Positions 25,998 to 33,632 of a DNA stretch of 64,000 nucleotides are shown here, piece by piece. Numbering within the stretch: the first letter of the stretch is position 1; each line of letters begins with the position of its first letter. The position numbers and the translations under genes were made by a program. Origin of the DNA: QHVT01 sp036399015 (GTDB taxonomy: Bacteria > Acidobacteriota > Thermoanaerobaculia > Gp7-AA8); contig DASWNW010000070.1 in the NCBI GenBank assembly GCA_036399015.1, positions 44,230-108,229 on the forward strand, written 5' to 3'. The notes beneath the pieces were generated by a model, which saw only the letters and a program-made list of their open reading frames with translations, did not search any database and was not told the DNA's origin.

Positions 25998-26495
25998 TCA
26001 CCCCCGCCGCGCCGCCTCAATAACCGCCACATCAATCTTCCGCATCGTCATCATCGCCTCGAACGCGCGTCTCGCCTCGTCCCCTCCGGCCGCGAGCGCG
26101 TCCGTCAAGGCGCGCGGGGTGATTTGCCAGGAGAGGCCCCAGCGGTCTTTGCACCAGCCGCAGGCGCTTTCCTGGCCGCCGTTGTTGACGATCGCGTTCC
26201 AGTAGCGGTCGGTCTCTTCCTGATCGTCGGTCGCGATCTGGAAGGAAAAGGCTTCGGTGTGCTTGAAGGCCGGGCCGCCGTTGAGGCCGAGGCAGGGGAT
26301 GCCCACGACGGTGAACTCGACGGTCAGGACATCGCCCTTCTTGCCGCTCGGAAAATCGCTGGGGGCTTTGTGGACGGCGGTCACTTCGCTGTTGGGGAAC
26401 GTCGCCGCGTAGAACTGCGCGGCGTCGATGGCGTCTTTGTCGAACCAGAGGCAGATCGTGTTTTTGGGTGTCATGTTTGTGGGCTCGATGGTCAT
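25998..26495 (-). CDS. PhnB/VOC-superfamily protein
   Basis: A 165-residue protein of the '3-demethylubiquinone methyltransferase-like' VOC subgroup: ICLWFDKDAIDAAQFYAATFPNS, a LGLNGGP segment and SFQIATDDQEETDRYWNAI followed by GWCKDRWGLSWQI. The ATG at 26495 overlaps the stop of the other VOC gene by 4 nt. Such proteins bind a metal or small ligand; the substrate is unknown. Confidence 0.8.
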   Translation of the reverse strand: MTIEPTNMTPKNTICLWFDKDAIDAAQFYAATFPNSEVTAVHKAPSDFPSGKKGDVLTVEFTVVGIPCLGLNGGPAFKHTEAFSFQIATDDQEETDRYWNAIVNNGGQESACGWCKDRWGLSWQITPRALTDALAAGGDEARRAFEAMMTMRKIDVAVIEAARRG

Positions 26496-26887
26496 GATCG
26501 CGGCGACGGCTGGAGGAGGCTGGCGCGGTTGCCTTCGGTGTCGCGGAAGGAGACGTACTGGCCGACGCCCGGGATCTCCATCGGCTCGGTGAGGAGCGTG
26601 CCGCCGGCGGCGGTGATTTTCTGCATCGCCTTGCGGACGTCGTTCACCGCGATCACGATCGACGGCGCCTGGGCGACGGGATCGGACGGCTTCTGGTGAA
26701 AGCCGCCGTTGATGGCGCCGGGGCGGAGTGGCATGCGGTCCGGTCCTGTCTCGGTGGTCTGGACGGTCACGTAATTCCACATCTCGGCTCCGAGGGCCTG
26801 GGTCCGCCATCCGAAGGCAGACTCGTAGAACTTCGTCATCCGCTCCTGGTCCTCGTACGCCATCTCAAAGTGAACCACGCTATCCAT
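26492..26887 (-). CDS. VOC-family (glyoxalase-fold) protein
   Basis: A 131-residue protein with the paired beta-alpha-beta-beta-beta pattern: VVHFEMAYEDQERMTKFYESAFGW, INGGFHQK and GQYVSFRDTEGNRASLLQP. The ATG at 26887 has CAGGAGGA, so the longer frame is rejected. It overlaps the downstream VOC gene (ATGA). Ligand unknown. Confidence 0.8.
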   Translation of the reverse strand: MDSVVHFEMAYEDQERMTKFYESAFGWRTQALGAEMWNYVTVQTTETGPDRMPLRPGAINGGFHQKPSDPVAQAPSIVIAVNDVRKAMQKITAAGGTLLTEPMEIPGVGQYVSFRDTEGNRASLLQPSPRS

Positions 26888-26917
26888 TGGTACTTTCCTC
26901 CTGGGTTTCGACGTCAT

Positions 26918-27502
26918 TCAACGAGCCGCGGAGTGGCCGCGCAGTCCGGTGAGGGATGCCTCGCCGAGCACGTGGCCACGGATGATCGCGCGCAGCTTGC
27001 GCCACGTGATCGGCGTGCCGGCATCGGTGATCGTGGGGAGATCGAGCGCGTAAATCGTGAAGCGGTAACGGTGGGGCGCGCCTTCCGGCGGACAGGGGCC
27101 GTCGTAGCGGCGGCGGAGGAAGTCGTTGTACGCGTGCGTCCCGCCGCCGGTGAGGTCCGGCTCCGTTGCGCCGGCGTTGACGGCGAGCTGGGTCGTCGTC
27201 GCCGGGATGTTGTACGCGACCCAGTGAATGAAGCCGTCAGCGTAGCGCGCCTCGTAATCGTCGAGGATCAGCGCGAAGCTCTGCGTGCCGGCGGGCGCAC
27301 CCGACCAATGCAGCTCCGGCGATTCATTCGGACCGTTGCAATCGAGTCCGTTCAGCACGGTGCTGTCGGGGAGCGTCGCCTCCGCCGTGAAGGTATTGCT
27401 CGCGAGCTGAAATGCGGGCGCGGGAGCGGTCTGGCTGGCGTGCGTGCATCCGCCCAGCAGGGCGGCGAACAGGAGGAGCGCGACGGTGCGTCGAACGTTC
27501 AT
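26918..27502 (-). CDS. YbhB/YbcL family (PEBP-like) lipoprotein
   Basis: A 194-residue protein. The signal peptide ends in LLGGC (lipobox). The PEBP fold shows SPELHWSGAPAGTQSFALILDD, FIHWVAYNIPA and YDGPCPPEGAPHRYRFTIYALD, which line the anion pocket. Biochemical role of bacterial members is not settled. It lies 31 nt upstream of the first VOC gene on the same strand. Confidence 0.85.
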   Translation of the reverse strand: MNVRRTVALLLFAALLGGCTHASQTAPAPAFQLASNTFTAEATLPDSTVLNGLDCNGPNESPELHWSGAPAGTQSFALILDDYEARYADGFIHWVAYNIPATTTQLAVNAGATEPDLTGGGTHAYNDFLRRRYDGPCPPEGAPHRYRFTIYALDLPTITDAGTPITWRKLRAIIRGHVLGEASLTGLRGHSAAR

Positions 27503-27647
27503 GGCTCCTTCTAGCACCCGGCGGCGACCTCGGCACGTACCGCTTTGTGCCGGACCACCGGACCACTTCTGGCGCGTGGCGCGTGGTCGCGCCGTGCGCG
27601 GAAAGTGGCTCTGTCGCGGCGGCCACGGGGTCGGTACCGTACCGACG

Positions 27648-28280
27648 ATGAAAGAAGCGAACAAGGCGATGCGGATCGGTGGCCGTGTGCTGGTGATGTG
27701 GCTGGCCGTCAGCACAATGACGATCGCATCCGCACAGACACCTCCCCCACCGCCGCCGACGGCCGCCGTCACCCCGCGCGACGGTCAGTACGATTTCGAT
27801 TTCGAGATCGGCACCTGGCGCACGCACCTCCGCCGGCGCCTGAAACCGCTCACCGGCTCGAATGAATGGATCGAGATGAACGGCATCACCACCGTGCGCA
27901 AGGTCTGGAACGGCCGGGCGAACCTCGTCGAGCTCGTGGCCGACGGCGCCGGGCGTCACTTCGAGGGGCTCAGCCTCCGCCTGTATCACCCCGAGGCGCG
28001 GCAGTGGAGCCTGCACTTCTCCAATGCCGCCGATGGCGAAATGGCCGTGCCGACGGTCGGCGAGTTTCGCAATGGGCGCGGCGAGTTCTACAGCCAGGAG
28101 CTGTACAACGGCCGGATGATCCTGGTCCGGTTCGTCATCTCGGACATCAAGGCGGACTCGGTCCGCTTCGAACAGGCGTTCTCCGACGACTACGGCAAGA
28201 CGTGGGAAGTGAACTGGATCGCGGTCGACACGCGTGTAAACGAAAGGAACGACGAGAGGCCCCCGTCTCCCTTCCGCTAG
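27648..28280 (+). CDS. Secreted DUF1579-like protein
   Basis: A 210-residue protein with an N-terminal signal sequence (VLVMWLAVSTMTIASAQ) and a Pro-rich linker. A lipocalin-like beta domain begins GQYDFDFEIGTWRTHLRR; repeats of W, EGLSLRLYHPEARQWSLHF and FYSQELYNGRMILVRFV fit the DUF1579-type fold. Ligand unknown. ATG at 27648; a second ATG at 27669 would shorten the positively charged start. It ends 9 nt before the MocR regulator. Confidence 0.6.
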   Translation: MKEANKAMRIGGRVLVMWLAVSTMTIASAQTPPPPPPTAAVTPRDGQYDFDFEIGTWRTHLRRRLKPLTGSNEWIEMNGITTVRKVWNGRANLVELVADGAGRHFEGLSLRLYHPEARQWSLHFSNAADGEMAVPTVGEFRNGRGEFYSQELYNGRMILVRFVISDIKADSVRFEQAFSDDYGKTWEVNWIAVDTRVNERNDERPPSPFR

Positions 28281-28289
28281 CATGGCGCG

Positions 28290-29786
28290 ATGCAGCGCGG
28301 GTACACGCTCGCGGCAATCACGCTCGATCCAGCGTCGCCTACGCCGCTCCATCGCCAGCTCTATGAGGCGATCCGGCAAGCGATCGTGACGAAGCAGCTC
28401 CACGCTGGCAGCCGTCTGCCGTCGACGCGCAGCCTCGCCGCCGACCTCGAGGTCTCGCGCAACACCGTCCTCCTCGCCTTCGAGCAGCTCCTCGGCGAGG
28501 GCTATCTCGAGACCAGGAGCGGCTCCGGGACGTTCGTCGCGAACAGCGTTCCGGACGAGCTGCTGCGCACCGGCACGCGCCGCGGTGGGCCAGCAGCGCC
28601 GCCGGTTCGCCGTCCAATTGCGACACGTGCGCGCGCGGTTCTGCCGACGGTCATGACCACGGCCGACAAGCGCCGCGCGTTCGAGCCGGCGCTGCCGGCG
28701 CTCGACCTCTTCCCCATCCAGCTCTGGACGAGGCTCATCGCCAAACAGTGGTCGCGGAACGGGCCGGAGCTGCTCGATTCGCTCGCGTACGGCGACGCGG
28801 CCGGTCACGTGCGGCTGCGCACCGCCATCGCGCAGTACGTCGGCGCGGCGCGCGGTGTGGCGTGCGAGGCGGCACAGGTCATCGTCACGAACGGCCTCCA
28901 GCACAGTCTGGAGATGATCTGCCGCGCGTTGGTCGAGCCGGGAGAGAGCATCTGGTTCGAGGATCCGGCGTACCCGCCCGCGCGCTCCGCGCTCGCGGCG
29001 GCCGGTGCGCAGGTCCTGCTCGTGCCGGTGGATGCGGAAGGAATCGACGTCGCGACGGGACTGGCGAAATCGCCGACGCCGCGCCTCATCTACGTCACCC
29101 CCTCGCATCAGTTTCCCCTCGGCGTGACGATGTCGGTCGCGCGGCGGCTGCAATTGCTCGAAGCGGCGCGGCGCAGCGACGCCTGGATTCTCGAGGATGA
29201 CTACGACGGCGAGTATCGCCATCGCTCCGCGCCCGTGCCGGCGATCCACGGGATGGACAGCGACGGGCGCGTGATCTACCTCGGCTCGTTCAGCAAGTCG
29301 CTCTTCCCCGCGTTGCGGCTCGGCTACGTCATCGTGCCGCCGGCGGTCGTCGAGACGTTCCTGCGCGCGCGGGCGCTCGCCGGCCGTACGTTACCGGCGA
29401 TCGACCAGCTCGTGGTGGCGGACTTCATCGAGCTCGGTCACTTCGAGCGGCACATCCGGCGGATGCGTGCCGCGTATGGCGAGCGGCAGGAGGCGTTGGT
29501 CGACAGCGCGGCAAAGCATCTGGCCGGCCTGGCGGTCGTCGAGCCGGCCGACGCGGGGATGCATTCGCTGGCGTGGCTGGAAGGGATCGACGACGTCACG
29601 GCCTCGCGTGAGGCGGCCGCGGAGAACGTCGAGGCGGCGGCGCTGTCGGCGTTCTGCGGCGAGGTGAAGTTGCCGGACGCGCTCGTCCTCGGCTACGGCG
29701 CGGTCACGCCGCGGCAGATCCGCGTGGCCACCGAGGCGCTGGCGCGCGCGCTGGAGCGTGCGCGGAGACGTGGGCGCCGCGTTTGA
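28290..29786 (+). CDS. MocR-family regulator (GntR HTH + PLP aminotransferase)
   Basis: A 498-residue protein. The N-terminal winged helix includes LPSTRSLAADLEVSRNTVLLAFEQL. The C-terminal class-I aminotransferase fold carries SFSKSLFPALRLGYV, whose Lys would bind PLP, and DDYDGEYRH. MocR proteins such as PdxR and GabR control vitamin B6 or amino-acid genes. The nearest same-strand gene is the DUF1579-like one, so the target is not clear. Start ATG 28290 with a short gap to the preceding stop. Confidence 0.9.
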   Translation: MQRGYTLAAITLDPASPTPLHRQLYEAIRQAIVTKQLHAGSRLPSTRSLAADLEVSRNTVLLAFEQLLGEGYLETRSGSGTFVANSVPDELLRTGTRRGGPAAPPVRRPIATRARAVLPTVMTTADKRRAFEPALPALDLFPIQLWTRLIAKQWSRNGPELLDSLAYGDAAGHVRLRTAIAQYVGAARGVACEAAQVIVTNGLQHSLEMICRALVEPGESIWFEDPAYPPARSALAAAGAQVLLVPVDAEGIDVATGLAKSPTPRLIYVTPSHQFPLGVTMSVARRLQLLEAARRSDAWILEDDYDGEYRHRSAPVPAIHGMDSDGRVIYLGSFSKSLFPALRLGYVIVPPAVVETFLRARALAGRTLPAIDQLVVADFIELGHFERHIRRMRAAYGERQEALVDSAAKHLAGLAVVEPADAGMHSLAWLEGIDDVTASREAAAENVEAAALSAFCGEVKLPDALVLGYGAVTPRQIRVATEALARALERARRRGRRV

Positions 29787-29864
29787 GGGGCGGACGTACA
29801 CTGGCTCCCGACGCCGCGTGCGCGACGGTCACGCCCTGCGTGTGTGCCGGCGTCCGGAGCGACG

Positions 29865-30170
29865 AACGCTCAGTTGCACCACTTCGCCTTCGATCTCGCC
29901 TTCACCGGAGGAGTGTTCGTCGCCACAGGTGACGTGAACGACGACGGCTTCGACGACATCGTGGCCGGCGCAGGATCGGGCGGCGCACCGCGCGTGCGTG
30001 TCTTCCGACCGCCCCCGGCGCCGGCGGTGTTCATGTCGCGGGCTTCGACACGCGGCAACGGCCCACGATCCTGGCCTCACCTCCGCCCCGAGCAGCAGCG
30101 ATTTCGCCAGCGCCGTCATCTTCACAGATCCGACGTTGACCGCGTGGAGCTGGCGGTGAGTGTCGGGTCG
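29865..30170 (+). pseudogene. Remnant of an FG-GAP repeat protein
   Basis: One frame holds an FG-GAP/integrin-type calcium loop (VATGDVNDDGFDDIVAGAGSGG then VRVF). A second frame near 30100-30165 reads SSSDFASAVIFTDPTLTAW and stops. These are pieces of a secreted repeat protein split by frameshifts, with no start or complete domain. Confidence 0.5.
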
Positions 30171-30849
30171 TCGAACGTCAGTGTGCGAACGACAGCGCGC
30201 TGTTGCGCAGCGGAACGCAGTAGCACGGCGGCGGTCGGGACCGCCGTTCTTGTTCACATAGCGCCAAGTGCGGTCGACCACCGTCGCATCCCGAGGGAAC
30301 GCCGTTGGATTCGACGAAGCGGCGGCTGGAGGCGGAGATCTCGAGCGTCCGGTACGTCACCGCGCCGACGCCCGCGGCGTCGTACACCAGGAGCCGGTCG
30401 GCGAGGAAGTAGAGCGTCTCCCGTCCGGCGCCGACGCCCGGCACGTTCGTCTTCACGAACGGCGGCTGCGCCATCCGCACCGTCGTAGCGTGGCGCTGCA
30501 CGAGCTCACTGGCACCAGCGTGGTATTTGCGGTTGTGTGCGCGTACGGATGCCGCAATGTGCCACGTCTCACGCGCGGCGGCCGGCGGCGGCGATCGTCA
30601 CGACGGACAGCAGCGCGGCGACGCCGAGCGCCGGCGCCGACCATCCGCCCGCCACTCCCACGAACAGCAACAGCAGCGACGCGCCGACGACGAGCGGCCG
30701 CAGCGAGGCCTTGCGCCGTGACGCGCGCGCGCATCGTCCGCAAGAGTATGGCGGTAGTAGACGCCGGCGCCGCCGACGTGCACGTAGTTGCCGCGGGGGC
30801 CGGAGCCGACGCGGAATCCCGGCACGCCGACCGAGACGCCGAGGCCCAT
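30110..30849 (-). pseudogene. Decayed DUF4236-type membrane protein gene
   Basis: Successive frames on the minus strand carry parts of one protein: the start MGLGVSVGVPGFRVGSGPRG, then two hydrophobic helices (LVVGASLLLLFVGVAGGW, GVAALLSVVTIAAA) in another frame, then VPGVGAGRETLYFLADRLLV and ISASSRRFVESNGV, then a third frame with TVVDRTWRYVNKNGGPDRR. At least two frame changes break it; one is an extra C near 30293. It lies back-to-back with the FG-GAP remnant in a gene-poor kilobase. Confidence 0.55.
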
Positions 30850-30860
30850 GTTCCTCCCCT

Positions 30861-33632
30861 TCAGACGATCGTCGCGTACTTGGTCAGCAGCCGGTCGAGG
30901 ACGTTGCGGTCGAGCGGCGTGAGGCCCGGCGACTGGCGCAGCGACCGGAGCTCGCGCGGGACGTCGGGGGTGATCTCCAGGCGCGGTGCGAGCGCGGTCT
31001 CGAGCTGCTCGCGATAGGTCGCGCCCTGCGGCGCGGCGAGCAGTTCCGCCGCGGACAGGTTCGAGTCGCCGAGGATGGCGTCGCTCACGGCGAGCTGGCC
31101 GTCGCGCAGGACGAGGACGCCGAGGGCGCGGGCGAGCAGCACCTGCTCGTAGGCGGAGTGCACGCGCGCGCTGATCACGAGCTCCGACGGCAGCAGGTCG
31201 GCGACGTCGGCGAACTCGGGAGCGGCGGCCGCGTCGTACTGCGCGCGGTAGTGATCGATCTGCCCGAGGACGTAGCCGGGATAGTGAAGGACGCGCGTGA
31301 CGACGTGCACCGCCAGCGCATCCGGCGCCGCCCTCACCTGCGCCTCGGCGAAGCGGCGGCTCAACTGCGCGGTCCAGGTGGCGTCTTCGACGTCGAGCCA
31401 GAGCGTGCAGTCACGCTGCATCGACTTCTGCGCCTGCAGGTCGTCGTCGCGGAGCTCGATCAGCGGCGCGGTGGTGTCGACCAGCTTTCTGAGGCGCTGC
31501 GCCAGCTTCGCCTCGGGGACCAGCGACGCCGCCGCGGTGGCGAGGGTGAGCTTGCGGAAGCTGCCGAAGGCGGTCGCCGCGTGCGCCGCGACTTGCTGCC
31601 GCAGCTCTGCCGCGTCGAGACGGCGGGACTCGGAGCGTCGGACCGGGAACTCCCGTACGTACGGCTTCCGGTCCTCGGCGGTGCGGTCGTACCAGGCGTC
31701 GACCTCCGCGTCGTCGACCGCGCTCAGCGACAGCCCGCCGGAGACGATCGACGGCGGCACGAACGACGCCGCGAGCGCCTCGAGCTCCTCCCGCCGCGCG
31801 CGCAACGCGTGCAGTGTGTCCTTCGCCGCGGTGCGCACGTCGCGCAGGACGTGCAGCGCGGTCCGGCGGTGGCTGACGTCGTACTCGAACTGCAGCTCGG
31901 CATTGTGGGCGGCGTTCTTCGCCTGGTCGGTCGTTTCGAGCTGCGCGCGCACCCGCGCCAGCCGTTCGCGCGCGTCGTGCACGACCGGCGCGATCAGGCT
32001 CGCGTAGCGGAACGCGGCGAAGAGGGAGAAGAGCGCCGCGAAGACGAGCGCGGAGCGGGCAAACGAGAACGGGAGCAGGTACATCGCGGCGATGCCGGCT
32101 GCGGCGATGAAGAACTGCTGCCGCAGCCACGAGCGCCGCGTCTCCAGCGCCTCGCGCAAGGCCTGTTCGGCGCGGGGAAGCTGCGCGAACAGCTCCCGCA
32201 GCTCCTGCTCCCGCGCCTCCGTTTCGCCGGCGAGCCGCAACGCCTCCGCCTCGCGCGCCGCCGTGCGTGCGCGGCTGTTCTCCCCCTCCTCGGCGAAGAC
32301 GAGCTCCGGCACCTGCCGCAGCAGCGACGCCTTCTCCCGCTCCAGCTCTTCGAGCTGCCGGGCGGCGTCGGCCGGCACGTGCGTCTCCGCCACCACCTGC
32401 TGGTCCTGGATCAGCGCCTCCAGCTCCCCCACCCGCTTGCGCGCGGCGTCGCTCGCGGCGGTGTTGGCGAAGAAGTGCAGCCGCGCGTCGAAGGCGGCGG
32501 TCGCGGTGCCGATCTCGGTCACCAGATTGCGAGGGGCGAGCTCGGCGTCGGCGCGCAGCTCGGGGAGCGGGTCGAGCAGCGCATCGAGGAGAGCGATCGC
32601 GGCGTCGTAGCCGTCGCGGTCGAGCGTCTCGTCGACCGCACGCGCGAGCAGCGCGACGAGCTCGCGCTCCGTCTCCCTCCCCTGCTTTGCCAGCGCCTCC
32701 AGGTTGCGGAGGTGCGTGGAGTCGCGGAACGCCTGCAGCTCCGCCCGCACGCCGGCGATGATTTCCTCCGCGCCGCGGGTGCGCTCGCCGACGAGCGTCT
32801 TCGGACGGACGCGGCGGAACAGCGACTCGCCTCCCTCCACGCCGATCCGCGACAGCGGCAGCGCGAACGCGTCGGCGGCGACGAACTGCTTCGCCGCGAG
32901 CTGCGCGCGTGAGGCGGGTGCGCCGGCGAGCAGCTTCTCCCGCACCAGCTCCGCGGCGAAGCGCGCCTCGACGCGCTGCAGCGCCACGTCGCGCGGGAAG
33001 ACGAGCGACGCGTAGCCGAAGGAGCTGAACGCCGGAGGCATGCCACGGGGGTGAATGCCGGGCAGCGCGCCGCTCAGCTCCGGCTCGTACGTGAGCGCGC
33101 CGGCGATCGCGCCGGCATAGACGTCGAGCGACTCGTGCAGCGCGCCGAACCGCACGCGGCTCCCGTTCGTGGCGTCGAGCAGCCAGACCTCGTCGAACGG
33201 CTTCGGATCGGCGGCGCTCAGCGCCTTCAGCAGCCCGTACGCGGCGGCGTAGTCCTCGGGCCGCGCAGCGCCGGCCGCCTCGGGCAGGAGGCAGAGCAGC
33301 TCGATGGAAAGGAACGAGGCGAAACGGCGCGCGTCGTAGAGCGCGCGGATGCGGCGCACGGTGTCGAGCAGCGTGCGCCGCGCCGGACCGGCCGCGGAGA
33401 ACATCACCAGCACGAGCTCGCGCGTGCTGACGTCGTCGCGGAGGCGGAGCGGGCTGTCGGGACGCTGCCGCTGCGCGTGCATCGACTGGATCGCCTCTTC
33501 CGGCCCGGCGCCGGCGGCGCGCGCCTGCACGAGGTCTTCGACGCCGTGGTGCAGGGCCACGCGCTGCTGCACCGCCTCGGCGAGCGGCGCCGCGACGTCG
33601 TCGAGAGCGAGGATGCTGACCGGCTTGAGCAT
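30861..33632 (-). CDS. Membrane protein with degenerate tubulin-like N-terminus (third gene of the VWA-tubulin operon)
   Basis: A 923-residue protein. Residues ~70-180 parallel the neighbouring tubulin-like protein: a strand, then SAAGPARRTLLD (from about residue 79) in place of the GGGTGSGTFLD signature, then a helix; further on, YGLLKAL and FDEVWLLDATN correspond to YAALKEI and FDLIYLIDSIN. The GTP-binding loop is therefore lost. The middle has coiled coils around two membrane helices near 505-545. The C-terminal ~350 residues are alpha/beta and unrecognised. Its ATG follows the tubulin-like stop codon directly. It is likely the membrane partner of that protein. Confidence 0.65.
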   Translation of the reverse strand: MLKPVSILALDDVAAPLAEAVQQRVALHHGVEDLVQARAAGAGPEEAIQSMHAQRQRPDSPLRLRDDVSTRELVLVMFSAAGPARRTLLDTVRRIRALYDARRFASFLSIELLCLLPEAAGAARPEDYAAAYGLLKALSAADPKPFDEVWLLDATNGSRVRFGALHESLDVYAGAIAGALTYEPELSGALPGIHPRGMPPAFSSFGYASLVFPRDVALQRVEARFAAELVREKLLAGAPASRAQLAAKQFVAADAFALPLSRIGVEGGESLFRRVRPKTLVGERTRGAEEIIAGVRAELQAFRDSTHLRNLEALAKQGRETERELVALLARAVDETLDRDGYDAAIALLDALLDPLPELRADAELAPRNLVTEIGTATAAFDARLHFFANTAASDAARKRVGELEALIQDQQVVAETHVPADAARQLEELEREKASLLRQVPELVFAEEGENSRARTAAREAEALRLAGETEAREQELRELFAQLPRAEQALREALETRRSWLRQQFFIAAAGIAAMYLLPFSFARSALVFAALFSLFAAFRYASLIAPVVHDARERLARVRAQLETTDQAKNAAHNAELQFEYDVSHRRTALHVLRDVRTAAKDTLHALRARREELEALAASFVPPSIVSGGLSLSAVDDAEVDAWYDRTAEDRKPYVREFPVRRSESRRLDAAELRQQVAAHAATAFGSFRKLTLATAAASLVPEAKLAQRLRKLVDTTAPLIELRDDDLQAQKSMQRDCTLWLDVEDATWTAQLSRRFAEAQVRAAPDALAVHVVTRVLHYPGYVLGQIDHYRAQYDAAAAPEFADVADLLPSELVISARVHSAYEQVLLARALGVLVLRDGQLAVSDAILGDSNLSAAELLAAPQGATYREQLETALAPRLEITPDVPRELRSLRQSPGLTPLDRNVLDRLLTKYATIV

